From Puniceibacterium sp. IMCC21224 (GTDB taxonomy: Bacteria > Pseudomonadota > Alphaproteobacteria > Rhodobacterales > Rhodobacteraceae), in NCBI RefSeq assembly GCF_001038505.1, contig NZ_LDPY01000001.1:1674001-1738000 (forward strand): DNA of 64,000 nucleotides, written 5' to 3'. This document shows, one piece after another, positions 34,481 through 43,259 of this stretch. The position numbers and the translations under genes were made by a program. Each line of letters starts with the position of its first letter. The stretch's first letter is position 1. Below the pieces are notes generated by a model that was not told the origin of the DNA, ran no database searches, and saw only the letters and a list, made by a program, of their open reading frames with translations.

Positions 34481-35379
34481 AGTTCGTCCAGCCAGGGTGG
34501 ATTGGCGCCGGCGCGGCTGACGGTGACGGCTGCGGCACGTGCGCCCAGTTCCACAGCGGGGCGCAGGTCTGTCAGTGCGGCGGCGCGCATCTTTGCACGA
34601 TCAAGAAGTCCGTCGCGGGCCAGCCCGGCCAGCACGCCGGCGTTAAAGGTGTCGCCAGCGCCCACGGTGTCGACGACGGTGGCGCGGTTGGCGGGGACAC
34701 GCAATGTTCCGCCGGCGGTGGTGGCATCAACCCCTTCGGCGCCGCGGGTGACAAGGACCAGCGCAGTGCCTGCGGCGATAAGTTGCTCTGGGGTCGTGCC
34801 GAGCCAATCCATATCCTCGTCCGAGACCTTGATCACATCGGACTGCGCCAGCATGGCGGTCAGGCGGGTGCGATAGCGCGGCTCGTCCGTAATAAAGGTG
34901 GGGCGGATGTTGGGATCGAGCATCACAAGCCGCGATCCCACCTCACGCGCACAAAGCGCAGCATAGCTGTCGGCCGCGGGTTCCGACACCAGGCTGATGC
35001 CGCCAAAGAACAGCGCCTGTACCTCGGGGCCGAGTTCGGGCAGATCATCGGCGCTGAGCATCCGCCCGGCGGTATTTTCGTCGTAAAAGGCGTATTTCGC
35101 GTGACCATCGGTCAGGGTTACAAAGGCCAGCGTTGAGGGGCGGTCGCTGCGCGGTGACAGGCTGTAGTCGACGCGGCTTGCGTCTAGGGCGGCGCAGAGT
35201 TGTGTGCCGAAGATATCTGTCGAAAGGCCACCGAAATAGCCCGAGGATGCGCCGAGGCGGCCCATGGCAATGGCGGTATTGAACACGGCGCCGCCGGAAT
35301 GCGGGGCAAAAGCGGGCTCTCCCGCTGTGGTTTCGCGGGGCAGCATGTCAATGAGGGCTTCGCCACAGCACAGGATCAT
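34477..35379 (-). CDS. PfkB-family carbohydrate kinase (fructokinase-like)
   Basis: 300 residues. Signatures: N-terminal [29 protein letters not shown] (sugar-binding glycines), and the C-terminal [18 protein letters not shown] with the catalytic Asp and anion hole. It phosphorylates a hexose, most likely fructose, with ATP; the exact sugar is not provable here. The start at 35379 (MILCCGEAL) follows GGAGGACTCCCC; the longer frame has no homology. It is followed by dtd with a GTGA overlap. Confidence 0.88.
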   Translation of the reverse strand: MILCCGEALIDMLPRETTAGEPAFAPHSGGAVFNTAIAMGRLGASSGYFGGLSTDIFGTQLCAALDASRVDYSLSPRSDRPSTLAFVTLTDGHAKYAFYDENTAGRMLSADDLPELGPEVQALFFGGISLVSEPAADSYAALCAREVGSRLVMLDPNIRPTFITDEPRYRTRLTAMLAQSDVIKVSDEDMDWLGTTPEQLIAAGTALVLVTRGAEGVDATTAGGTLRVPANRATVVDTVGAGDTFNAGVLAGLARDGLLDRAKMRAAALTDLRPAVELGARAAAVTVSRAGANPPWLDEL

Positions 35380-35515
35380 TTGGGGAGTCCTCCGGAATGT
35401 TTGCGCTAAACTGCCCTGTGGGCAGCGGTGATACAAGCCCCCGATGCGCATGCGGGGGGCAAAACTGGCAGCCCTGTGGGGTCAGCTCCGAAAGGCTAAC
35501 CGCACGTGCTGGGTG

Positions 35516-36634
35516 CTACTGGTTTGTGGCATAGACATAGCCCACGCCCGCCGCGACGATCAGGCTCAACAGCACCGCAAAGGCAATCTTCGAGGCTGAC
35601 CACGGGCGTTCGCCCTGCACCCGGCCACTTTGACCGTTCACCACAAACCGGTAGGTGGTGCCGCGATATTTGTAGGCAGCCAGCCAGACGGGCAGCAGAA
35701 TATGTTTGAAGGTAACGGCACTTACATCGGTATCGACGCGGTGGATGCGCTGGCGGTCACCGCCAATGTCGAATTTCACGTCGCGTTTGATCTGGCGATC
35801 CATGATGCCGCGCGCCTCGGCAAAGCCGGTGTCGAGTTCGACTGTATAGGCCTCGGCCCGGAATCCGGCAAGGAACTCAGGTTGGTAAGGTTCGAGGGCG
35901 GACAAGTCCCAGGGTTGTAGCGCGTCGGTAAAGCGTTTGGGCAGCGACGTCGACGCCAGCACCAGAACATCGTCAAAGAACCGCGCGACGCGGCCCCGGG
36001 CGGGGCTCCAACGGATTTTTTGCACCTGTTGGGTGGTGCGCTTGCCGTCACGCATGACGGTGCGCGTCTCGTAATAAATCGTGCCGCGCTCACCCGAATA
36101 GCCAGAGGTGGTCTCAGCATCATAGGTCCAGTAGGGCACATAGATACCCTGCATTTTCCGTCCCTTGCGGGCGTATTCCGTCAGGCCATTGGGCGCAAAC
36201 CAGAGCGCGCCCAACCAGTTGGTCATCGCCGCGCGGGCCTGGGTTTCGTTCAGAACAAAAGGCAACACGCCGCGAGGTTTGATGTGACGGTTGGTGCCGG
36301 TGTCTGCCACGATGGGTGTGGCGCAGAACGGGCATTCGGTGGCGTGGGTGGCGGGGTCAAATGCCACCTGCGCCGCGCAATTGGGACAGGAGGTGACGCG
36401 GGTTTCCTCAAGTTCCTGCAACGGCAGCAGGTTGTCGATTGCGGCGCGGAAATCGAGCTCTTTTACGCCACCTTCCCACGGGCCTGCGCCAGATACCTGT
36501 TCGCTGTTGCCGCAATGTTGGCAGACCAACATGCCGACCTCAGGATCGAATTGCATGTCAGAGCCGCATTGATCGCAGGGAAAACGATGTTCCTCGACCA
36601 GATCAGACGGTGCGGGGGGCGGGGACTGGGACAT
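35516..36634 (-). CDS. Double zinc-ribbon membrane protein (YdjG-like)
   Basis: 372 residues. Two TFIIB-like zinc ribbons lie at the N-terminus: C20, C23, C38, C41 and C83, C86, C101, C104. A soluble middle part follows (KMQGIYVPYWTYDAETTSGY and a YETRTVMRDGKR strand), and a single C-terminal membrane segment at about 346-368. Such proteins are often labelled primosomal-helicase-like by their zinc ribbon only. The arrangement resembles Bacillus YdjG, which works with the SPFH protein YdjI at the membrane. It is the last gene of the TelA-XpaC cluster, 127 bp after the SPFH gene. Exact function unknown. Confidence 0.82.
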   Translation of the reverse strand: MSQSPPPAPSDLVEEHRFPCDQCGSDMQFDPEVGMLVCQHCGNSEQVSGAGPWEGGVKELDFRAAIDNLLPLQELEETRVTSCPNCAAQVAFDPATHATECPFCATPIVADTGTNRHIKPRGVLPFVLNETQARAAMTNWLGALWFAPNGLTEYARKGRKMQGIYVPYWTYDAETTSGYSGERGTIYYETRTVMRDGKRTTQQVQKIRWSPARGRVARFFDDVLVLASTSLPKRFTDALQPWDLSALEPYQPEFLAGFRAEAYTVELDTGFAEARGIMDRQIKRDVKFDIGGDRQRIHRVDTDVSAVTFKHILLPVWLAAYKYRGTTYRFVVNGQSGRVQGERPWSASKIAFAVLLSLIVAAGVGYVYATNQ

Positions 36635-36761
36635 GAAACGAAATGCCTCTGGCGTGAAGGGGGGCGGTCAGAAGAAACGGGGCCTGCATCGGGTCGTCGA
36701 TCCGGTCGCCAACGATGTCAGGGCTAAACCGCTGTCTGATCGCATCGTCGACGTTTTGCTG

Positions 36762-37877
36762 TCAAACGCCCGGCGGTGGGGGCGGCGGCAGGACGGTGAA
36801 CAGCTGCGCCAGTTCAGCGATATCCTCGGCCTGTTTCCAACCATCCTGACCGGCGGTCCAGACCATGCTCTCGCGGCGGATTTCGCCACTGGTTGCCATG
36901 CGGCCCAGAGCAGCGCGCGAATATGGCCCGCGCGTCTGGCCATTCTCGGCGATGTGCCAGACATGCTCTACGAGCGGCGGCGGGGGCGGAGGAGGCGCGG
37001 CTGCCTCGGGACGGGCACCCCATGGACCGGGTTGGGCCATCTGCTGTGCCATCGCCAGGCCCATGCCGGCACCAAGACCTGCCGCCATACCACCACCCGC
37101 GGGATTGTTGGCGGCTGCGGTCATCGCTTCGGCGGCTGAATATTGCGTGAATTTGCCCAAATCACCCGCCAGCCCCATTGAGGTGCGTTTGTCCAGCGCC
37201 TGTTCGACCGCGGGCGGAAGCGAGATGTTTTCGATATACATCTCGGGCATGGTCAGTCCGTACGTCGCAAGCGTCTTGGACACTTCGGTCGCGACGAGCC
37301 GGGCCAGATCGGCAGTGTTGGCGGCCATATCCAGCACCGGTATACCGGACGAGGCGAGCACGCGACTGACCTCTTGGACAATGATATTGCGGATCTGAAA
37401 GCTGATCTCGTCCATGGTGAATTCGCCGTCCGTGCCAACGATTTCGGTCAGAAAACGCGCCGCCTCAGTTACGCGAATCGAATAGGTGCCAAAGGCGCGC
37501 AGGCGTACCGGACCAAATTCGGGATCGCGCGCCATGATCGGATTTTTGGTGCCCCATTTCAGATCGTTAAAGCGGGTGGTGTTGACGAAATATACCTCTG
37601 ATTTGAACGGGGACTTGAAACCATGATCCCAATGCTGAAGCGAGGTCATGATCGGCATGTTGTTCGTCTCAAGCATATAGAGACCGGGCGTGAACACGTC
37701 TGCCAATTGGCCTTCGTGCACGAACACCGCCGCCTGACCTTCGCGGACCGTCAGCTTGGCGCCGTATTTGATCTCGTGGCCCTCGCGCTCGAACCGCCAG
37801 ACCATGGTGTCGCGGGTGTCGTCAGTCCAGTGGATGACGTCGATGAACTGTCCGCTGAGGAAATCGAAAATGCCCAT
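36762..37877 (-). CDS. SPFH-domain protein with C-terminal GYF_2 domain (YdjI-like)
   Basis: 371 residues. About 25-240 is an SPFH/band-7-like domain of the kind once called virion core protein: VREGQAAVFVHEGQLADVFTPG, YFVNTTRFNDLKWGT and an amphipathic NIIVQEVSRVLASSGIPVLD. A Gly/Ala/Met and proline-rich linker follows (about 255-300). Residues about 303-355 form a GYF_2 domain (WHIAENGQTRGPYSRAAL, then VWTAGQDGW), which binds proline-rich peptides; the protein itself has PPPPPP runs on both sides. It may scaffold the TelA-XpaC proteins at the inner membrane. The GYF_2 fusion is not in Bacillus YdjI as I recall it. Confidence 0.85.
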   Translation of the reverse strand: MGIFDFLSGQFIDVIHWTDDTRDTMVWRFEREGHEIKYGAKLTVREGQAAVFVHEGQLADVFTPGLYMLETNNMPIMTSLQHWDHGFKSPFKSEVYFVNTTRFNDLKWGTKNPIMARDPEFGPVRLRAFGTYSIRVTEAARFLTEIVGTDGEFTMDEISFQIRNIIVQEVSRVLASSGIPVLDMAANTADLARLVATEVSKTLATYGLTMPEMYIENISLPPAVEQALDKRTSMGLAGDLGKFTQYSAAEAMTAAANNPAGGGMAAGLGAGMGLAMAQQMAQPGPWGARPEAAAPPPPPPPLVEHVWHIAENGQTRGPYSRAALGRMATSGEIRRESMVWTAGQDGWKQAEDIAELAQLFTVLPPPPPPGV

Positions 37878-37908
37878 GGGTCATGGCCTCCTTAGGAATG
37901 TAGGAATA

Positions 37909-38880
37909 TCAGCTTGGCCCGCCGATCAGCGTCGAGGCAAGCTCGGACGCGATGGGCAGGACCTCTTCGGCGCTCATCCCCGGCGTCAGGCGGGGGTTGT
38001 AGAGCATCTTGAGCAGGTATTCGTCCTGCGTGGTCAGCAATGCGAATTCGTCGTCATCGTTAAAGATCGACGGGCGCGCGCGGGGGCTGTCATTGGCCAG
38101 GCCAAGTCCCTGCGCCACCTCTTCGTGGATGCATGAGCGGCGCAACAGGTCGGGATGTTCCGCCCGAACCAGCGCAATCGCGCGGCCATAGCTATAGCCC
38201 CCAGGCGAATCGGAAAATGCGATCACAAGGCAGTGGATGGCGCGCGGCAACCGGTCAAAGATCGCCAGAGATGCCGGGTTGATATCGGGGACGAGGGCGC
38301 GAATGCGCGGCTTGATCAGGGCGCGGTCATCCTCGCTCATGAACAGGACGTGAAAGTTTGCGGCGCTTTCGGACATCAGGACCGGATGACCCGTTACACG
38401 TGACAGCCGGTCGACATAGCGGCTGAGTTCGGCGGTATCCTTGGTGCGCTGCGCTTCACTGACCGAGGGGCCAAATTCGGCGGTGACGCGCACCGGCAGT
38501 TCCCATTTCTTGATCCGTCCGGGCGCCCCGTTCGACGGGCGCAGCCCTTCTCCACGTTCATACTCCTCTTCCAGTGCGATGCGGACAAAGTTGCGCACCA
38601 GCATGGTGTCGGTGATTGGCGTGTCGGGGCCACCGCCATCGGTGCGCAGCAATCCCTGCGCCAAAAGGTCGCTTTGCACCTGGGCGTAATAATTTGCCAG
38701 CGCCAGACTCTCTTCGGACGGTCCTTTGGGCACAACTGGCGGTTTGGGCGCCGGGGCAAGGTCGGCAGGTCGGGCCTGCGGTTTGACCCCCGGCGGCGCC
38801 GGGGGCAGAGGATCACAGCCGCTCAGCGCCACAACACCCAGCGTCGCCAAAGTCAGCAAAAGCGCCCCGCGCAGTGTCAT
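37909..38880 (-). CDS. DUF2927 lipoprotein, metalloprotease-like
   Basis: 323 residues with a lipoprotein signal (lipobox ALSGC, C22), then a proline-rich spacer (24-55). The DUF2927 core has RNFVRIALEEEYERG and KKWELPVRVTAEFG near the start and CIHEEVAQGLGLANDSP near 248, where HEE plus ND resemble a zincin-type site. It would sit at the periplasmic face of a membrane. Its presence inside the TelA-XpaC cluster, two bases from telA, suggests an outer-face partner of that system. Activity has not been shown for the family to my knowledge. Confidence 0.83.
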   Translation of the reverse strand: MTLRGALLLTLATLGVVALSGCDPLPPAPPGVKPQARPADLAPAPKPPVVPKGPSEESLALANYYAQVQSDLLAQGLLRTDGGGPDTPITDTMLVRNFVRIALEEEYERGEGLRPSNGAPGRIKKWELPVRVTAEFGPSVSEAQRTKDTAELSRYVDRLSRVTGHPVLMSESAANFHVLFMSEDDRALIKPRIRALVPDINPASLAIFDRLPRAIHCLVIAFSDSPGGYSYGRAIALVRAEHPDLLRRSCIHEEVAQGLGLANDSPRARPSIFNDDDEFALLTTQDEYLLKMLYNPRLTPGMSAEEVLPIASELASTLIGGPS

Positions 38881-38882
38881 GA

Positions 38883-40082
38883 TCAGGCCTGCGGAACCGA
38901 AGTGGCTGCGTTGTCGCCAACCCCGTCGCGGCGGGCTTTGGCGGATGAAAGGGTATCGCGCAACTCTGCTTCCATCTTCTTGAGTTCAACTTCGGCCTTG
39001 GCGCGGCGTGCCTTGCCCTCATCCGCGATCTGGAGGCTTTCGTTGATCGTGGCGACAAGATCGGCATTGGCCTGCTTGACCGCTTCGATATCAAAGACAC
39101 CGCGCTCCATTTCGGTGCGGATCATCTTGTTGCTGTCGCGCAGGTTTTTGGCATTCGCGGTCAGCAATTCGTTGGTCAGATCGTTGGCATCGCGTACGGC
39201 AGCGGCGGCTTCTGCCGAGCGTTGGATGGTAACGGCCTGCGCCAGCTGGGTTTCCCACAACGGCACGGTGTTCACCAGAGTCGAGTTGATCTTGGTCACG
39301 AGGCTCTTGTCGTTTTCCTGCACCAGACGGATCGACGGCAGCGACTGCATCGTCACCTGACGGGTCAGTTTCAGGTCATGGACGCGGCGTTCCAGATCGT
39401 CGCGCGCGGCGCGCATGTCGCGCAACTGTTGCGCAACCATAACGCCCTCTTCTTCGGGGGCGGCTTCGACCTCGGCCTCTTTGACGGGGATGGTGATGGT
39501 GTCAAGTTCGCGCAGTTTTTCGGTACCGGCTGCGATATACAGCGCCAGCTCGTCATAGAAATTCAGCGTTTTCTCGTACAGCATGTCGAGCGACTTGATA
39601 TCTTTGAGCAGCGTATGCTCGTGCTTGAGCAGATCGTCAGTGACGCGGTCGATCTGGCCCTGAACTTCCTCGAATTTGGCGGTGAATTTGGCAAAAGGCG
39701 CCGCGCGGCCCAGCAGTTTTTCCCACCAGGACCGTTCGCGGCGCACGTCCAGCTCAGACACCGAAAAGCCGCGGATCGTGGTGACGATACCGCGCAAGGA
39801 GTCGCCCGCCGGGCCGACATCCTTGTTGCGGACGTCCTGTAGCATCGCCTGACTGATTTCCTGCAATTCGGCCTGCGCGGCAGATCCGAACGACACGATG
39901 GACTGGGTGTCGTCCATGTCAATTTCGGCCATACGCGACCGGATCTCTTCACCCACGGGGGCGTCAGCCTCGGCCAATGGGACGATGGCACCGGCCTCTT
40001 TGGGTTCGGGCAGGATCACGGCGTTGACTTCATCGACCATCGCAAGAGTCTGTTCGGCCTTGGCTCGGGTATTTTCGGACAT
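38883..40082 (-). CDS. TelA/KlaA-like toxic anion resistance protein
   Basis: 399 residues, almost entirely alpha-helical with long heptad stretches, typical of TelA (YaaN in Bacillus). Family blocks: RGFSVSELDVRRERSWWEKLLG, DLLKHEHTLLKDIKSLDMLYEKT and SLPSIRLVQENDKSLVTKINS, then NTVPLWETQLAQAVTIQRS. The family was named for tellurite resistance on plasmids, but chromosomal members probably act in envelope stress. It lies between the XpaC gene (30 bp) and the DUF2927 lipoprotein (2 bp). It is cytoplasmic and possibly associated with the membrane through XpaC. Confidence 0.93.
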   Translation of the reverse strand: MSENTRAKAEQTLAMVDEVNAVILPEPKEAGAIVPLAEADAPVGEEIRSRMAEIDMDDTQSIVSFGSAAQAELQEISQAMLQDVRNKDVGPAGDSLRGIVTTIRGFSVSELDVRRERSWWEKLLGRAAPFAKFTAKFEEVQGQIDRVTDDLLKHEHTLLKDIKSLDMLYEKTLNFYDELALYIAAGTEKLRELDTITIPVKEAEVEAAPEEEGVMVAQQLRDMRAARDDLERRVHDLKLTRQVTMQSLPSIRLVQENDKSLVTKINSTLVNTVPLWETQLAQAVTIQRSAEAAAAVRDANDLTNELLTANAKNLRDSNKMIRTEMERGVFDIEAVKQANADLVATINESLQIADEGKARRAKAEVELKKMEAELRDTLSSAKARRDGVGDNAATSVPQA

Positions 40083-40112
40083 GGGGTTCCTCGTCGTTGA
40101 TTTCTGGACGCC

Positions 40113-41000
40113 TCAGGGATCGAGGCGCACACCTTCGCGCTGCAACCGGTCGCGCAGCACTTCGATCTCGACCGTGAGATCGCTGTTATTGTCGAGCAGA
40201 AGCGCCTTGGTTTTCTGGCCAAAGCTTTCTTCGAGATCGGTCAGCAGCATCATAAAGTCGCTGCGGGCACCTGTATCGCGGGTACGGCTATAAATATCGG
40301 CGAATTTGACGGACGCGTCGCGCGCGCCCATCAGATAGACCACCAGAAATTTGCGGGCGGCGGTCAGGTCGCGGGGGTCTTCCTCGACTGTGCGAATCAA
40401 TTCGCGGGCCTTGGTCTGGAACCGTTCGACGCGGCTTTCGACCTGGCGATCAGCGGCACGGCGCGCCGCTTCAGACATGGCGGTCAGATAGCTTTCGGCC
40501 TCGTCCACGACGCGGGCGACGCGGTCCTGCTGAAAGGTGTCGATCCCTTCCATCCCCTTGTCTCGCAAGGGGTCAATGCCAAAGGCGCCGATGTGCAGCG
40601 CGCCAGCGGCCACGCCGTAGATCAGGGGTGCGATCACTCCGGGTTCCGATGTCCAGGCCGCCAGCGCGGTGCCAAGCCCCGCGAACAGGGCTGCCCCGAT
40701 CTTGCGCGGCAAGGCAGGGCGCCGCGCGATCCGGCGGGCGGTATATTGCGCCTCGGCCCGCAGACCATCGCGCAGCATCCAGGCGCCCAACGCCAGTGCG
40801 GCAGCGCCAGTCAGACCGACCGCCAGTAGCGTCGCGCCCGAGGTGAGTGAGGTAAAGGCCAGCACAACCGGTGGCAGGAATAGCACATTGCTGCGCGCGC
40901 CAACCGGATCAACCTGCGCGCCGTGAAAGGCGGGGCGGTCCTGATCCCCGGATGGGCCGGATTCATCGGGACTGAATTTACCGCCATAGCGTTGCGCCAT
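40113..41000 (-). CDS. XpaC-like 5-bromo-4-chloroindolyl phosphate hydrolysis family protein
   Basis: 295 residues. The N-terminal 40 residues are polar, two or more hydrophobic segments lie at about 42-75 and 95-130, and the C-terminal half is a helical cytoplasmic region (YLTAMSEAARRAADRQVESR, then LIRTVEEDPRDLTAARKFLVVYLMGA) that matches XpaC. In Bacillus xpaC is co-transcribed with the telA homologue yaaN, as here. The paralogue encoded just upstream shares IARRPxLPRKI and AFGxDPxxDKG. A 29-codon ORF ends 3 bases before its start. The hydrolysis name is historical; biochemical function is unknown. Confidence 0.87.
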   Translation of the reverse strand: MAQRYGGKFSPDESGPSGDQDRPAFHGAQVDPVGARSNVLFLPPVVLAFTSLTSGATLLAVGLTGAAALALGAWMLRDGLRAEAQYTARRIARRPALPRKIGAALFAGLGTALAAWTSEPGVIAPLIYGVAAGALHIGAFGIDPLRDKGMEGIDTFQQDRVARVVDEAESYLTAMSEAARRAADRQVESRVERFQTKARELIRTVEEDPRDLTAARKFLVVYLMGARDASVKFADIYSRTRDTGARSDFMMLLTDLEESFGQKTKALLLDNNSDLTVEIEVLRDRLQREGVRLDP

Positions 41001-41003
41001 GTC

Positions 41004-41093
41004 CTATAGCCCCCCGAGAAAGCCGGACGTTACCCCGAAAAGGAGTGCAACCAAAAGCACATAGGCCACTTTCTGTATGCCGCTGCCGGACAT
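41004..41093 (-). CDS. 29-residue single-helix membrane peptide
   Basis: Small ORF: ATG, then SGSGIQKVAYVLLVALLFGV and TSGFLGGL, then TAG. A GGGGGAAAG ribosome site precedes the ATG. The peptide is one hydrophobic helix (about 8-22) with a glycine-rich end. It ends 3 bases before the XpaC start, whose ribosome site overlaps this stop, so translational coupling is likely. It lies inside the TelA-XpaC cluster. No known family. Support is from the ribosome site, hydrophobicity and position only. Confidence 0.55.
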   Translation of the reverse strand: MSGSGIQKVAYVLLVALLFGVTSGFLGGL

Positions 41094-41175
41094 CTTTCCC
41101 CCGCTGATCCGAAGTATATCCGGAACTTAAGGGAATCACGCTCGCCTTGCTAGGGGGAAAGCCCGGCCCGGCGGC

Positions 41176-42024
41176 TCAGGCGGCAGTTTCGCGGTTCATC
41201 CGCTCAATCAGCAGGTCGGTTTCCAACCCAAAGGCATCATGCCGGACCAGAGCGCGCTGACGGGCCCGTAGTTCAAAGGCGCGGGTCAACGCCCCGAGCC
41301 GGGTCACATAGCGGATTCGGGCCTGATCGCGATGCGGGCCGTCCCATGCGTCGACAAGCAAAGCACCTTCGTCGAGGGCGAGTTCCAGAACCTTGACCAG
41401 CGGTTTGCGTAACCCGCGCAAAGCAGCCGGATTGCCCGCAAGCGCGCGGACAAGGGTCATCATCGACCGCCGCGCGGCATCGGTGCTCCGGATCAGGTCC
41501 TCGTCGTCCAGTTTGGTGACATCGCTGACCAGCCGAGCAAGCGAACGGTCCGCCGCATCTGTCATCTCGGCGGCGCGGTGGCGTAGCAGAATTTCGGGAT
41601 CGTCGGTGCCCTTGTCCGACATTGGATCAAGGCCAAAGGCCGCAACCGCCAGCATCGTGGCAAGAAGCCCCACACCCATCGCCGACAGAATGCCGTCCAT
41701 CTGTGCCGACGCCAGGAACGTAACCAGCAGGCCGATCAGCCCCGATCCGATGATTTTGCGCGGCAGACGCGGGCGCCTGGCAATTTCGGCGGTATCATAG
41801 GCTTCGCAAATCCGTTGTCCCTGAGCCAACAACCACAGCGCTGCAGCAAACAGCGCCAGCAGCAATACAGTGGCCAAGACGTTGGCCGCGGTCCCGTGAA
41901 ACAGCCAAAAAAGCATCGGACAGGCGGCGCAGTACAGCACAACCAGTCCAGGAGATCTGGCACCAGTGGTAAAGACGAAAGGTGAGGTTCGTGTCAGCAT
42001 TGCAAAGGGTCCCAGATCACGCAT
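41176..42024 (-). CDS. XpaC-like membrane protein, tandem paralogue of the 40113-41000 product
   Basis: 282 residues with hydrophobic segments at about 28-66 and 93-128 and a helical cytoplasmic C-terminal half. Compared with the neighbouring XpaC it shares TAEIARRPRLPRKIIGSGL, VAAFGLDPMSDKG and the same domain order, so the pair arose by tandem duplication and then diverged widely. The start is uncertain: ATG 42024 has a G-run directly against it, and ATG 42000 (MLTRTSPFVF) is as likely. It follows the 65-residue membrane protein by 9 bases. Confidence 0.8.
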   Translation of the reverse strand: MRDLGPFAMLTRTSPFVFTTGARSPGLVVLYCAACPMLFWLFHGTAANVLATVLLLALFAAALWLLAQGQRICEAYDTAEIARRPRLPRKIIGSGLIGLLVTFLASAQMDGILSAMGVGLLATMLAVAAFGLDPMSDKGTDDPEILLRHRAAEMTDAADRSLARLVSDVTKLDDEDLIRSTDAARRSMMTLVRALAGNPAALRGLRKPLVKVLELALDEGALLVDAWDGPHRDQARIRYVTRLGALTRAFELRARQRALVRHDAFGLETDLLIERMNRETAA

Positions 42025-42033
42025 CCCCCCGAC

Positions 42034-42231
42034 TCACGCGTAGGACAGCGTGAAGATCAGGATCCACAGCATTCCGAACGCTAAGTTCGGAGCAAGACGT
42101 CCGTTCAACGAAAGCTGAGTCATCACATCGCGCAGAACCTGCAGGGTGTCTTGTGCCACAAGACGCAGATTGCTCAGCACCAAGAGCGCCGAGCCGAGCA
42201 ATACCAAAAGTGCCAGAAGTGATGTCATCAT
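42034..42231 (-). CDS. Small membrane protein, first gene of the TelA-XpaC cluster
   Basis: About 65 residues from ATG 42231 (or 64 from the next ATG) with two hydrophobic segments (SLLALLVLLGSALLVLS and FGMLWILIFTLSYA) joined by a polar helix VAQDTLQVLRDVMTQ. A longer reading from 42315 begins with a poorly structured stretch and is less likely. The end is 9 bases before the XpaC-like paralogue. No family recognised. The 148-bp gap upstream to rluB probably contains the promoter of the whole cluster. Confidence 0.6.
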   Translation of the reverse strand: MMTSLLALLVLLGSALLVLSNLRLVAQDTLQVLRDVMTQLSLNGRLAPNLAFGMLWILIFTLSYA

Positions 42232-42379
42232 GGCACGAAGTGTGCCGGGCAAACTGGGCAAAAAAACGGCGAGCGGCGGGAAAATTCGCGATGATTGCAA
42301 CCTAAAGTTGCGCAAACTGTGGCTAATTTCAGGCAGCGCGCGTGTATTCGATTCGTTTTTGGATACCGATCACGCGCAC

Positions 42380-43183
42380 CTAGTCGCGCGACTGCGGGCG
42401 GTTTGCGTCTGATCTGCGGCGGCGCACGGGTTTGGGGGTGTCCGGCACCGGGCCGTCCAGGCCCAACTGATCGCGAACGATCTTGCGGCGGACTTCCTCG
42501 ACTCCGCCGGGCTTTAGCTGACCCAGCTGGAATGGCCCGTAAGAGGTGCGGATCAGGCGATTGACGCTTAGCCCGATGTCCTCCATCGCGCGACGAATTT
42601 CGCGGTTTTTGCCTTCGCGCAGACCGATGGTGAGCCAGGCGTTGGCACCCTGCTGGCGGTCGATCGAGACAATCATCGGCAGATACCGCTGGCCATCGAC
42701 GGTCAGCCCGTCTCGCAATGGTTGCAATGTATTGTCGCTGGGGCGGCCATTGACCCGAACGCGGTATTTGCGCAGCCAGCCGGTGGAAGGCAGCTCCAGC
42801 TTGCGTTTGACCCCGCCATCGTTGGTCAGCAGCAGCAACCCTTCAGAGTTGAGGTCAAGCCGACCGACTGACATCACGCGTGGCAGGTCCTCGGGCAGAT
42901 CGTCATAGATCGTAGCGCGGCCCTTTTCATCCTTGTTGGTTGTCACCAGCCCGGTGGGCTTGTGATACAACCACAGGCGCGGCGCGTCCGGTTCGCCCAG
43001 TGCCTTGCCGTCTACGACGATTTTGTCGGCGTCGGTGACATTCAGGGCGGCGCGGGTGATGATCGTGCCATTGACGGCAACGCGACCGGCCTCGATCATG
43101 CGTTCGCATTCGCGGCGGCTGGCGATGCCTGCGCGGGCCAGAACCTTGGCGATCCGATCGCCGGGAGGGGAGTCTTTGCTCAT
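42380..43183 (-). CDS. rluB: 23S rRNA pseudouridine synthase, RluB-type
   Basis: Isomerises a uridine of 23S rRNA (U2605 in E. coli). 267 residues: S4 RNA-binding domain at about 9-60 (KVLARAGIASRRECERMIEAG), catalytic D110 in GRLDLNSEGLLLLTNDG, and the family end KNREIRRAMEDIGLSVNRLIR. A basic tail (KPVRRRRSDANRP) follows. The gene is divergent from tadA with 76 bp between. Confidence 0.92.
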   Translation of the reverse strand: MSKDSPPGDRIAKVLARAGIASRRECERMIEAGRVAVNGTIITRAALNVTDADKIVVDGKALGEPDAPRLWLYHKPTGLVTTNKDEKGRATIYDDLPEDLPRVMSVGRLDLNSEGLLLLTNDGGVKRKLELPSTGWLRKYRVRVNGRPSDNTLQPLRDGLTVDGQRYLPMIVSIDRQQGANAWLTIGLREGKNREIRRAMEDIGLSVNRLIRTSYGPFQLGQLKPGGVEEVRRKIVRDQLGLDGPVPDTPKPVRRRRSDANRPQSRD

Positions 43184-43259
43184 GTCCCTGCGCTAGCCTA
43201 TATTCGTCCCGCAGGGAAGAGCGCGCAAACACCTGAGATAGCGATGAGAGGCAGCAGGC

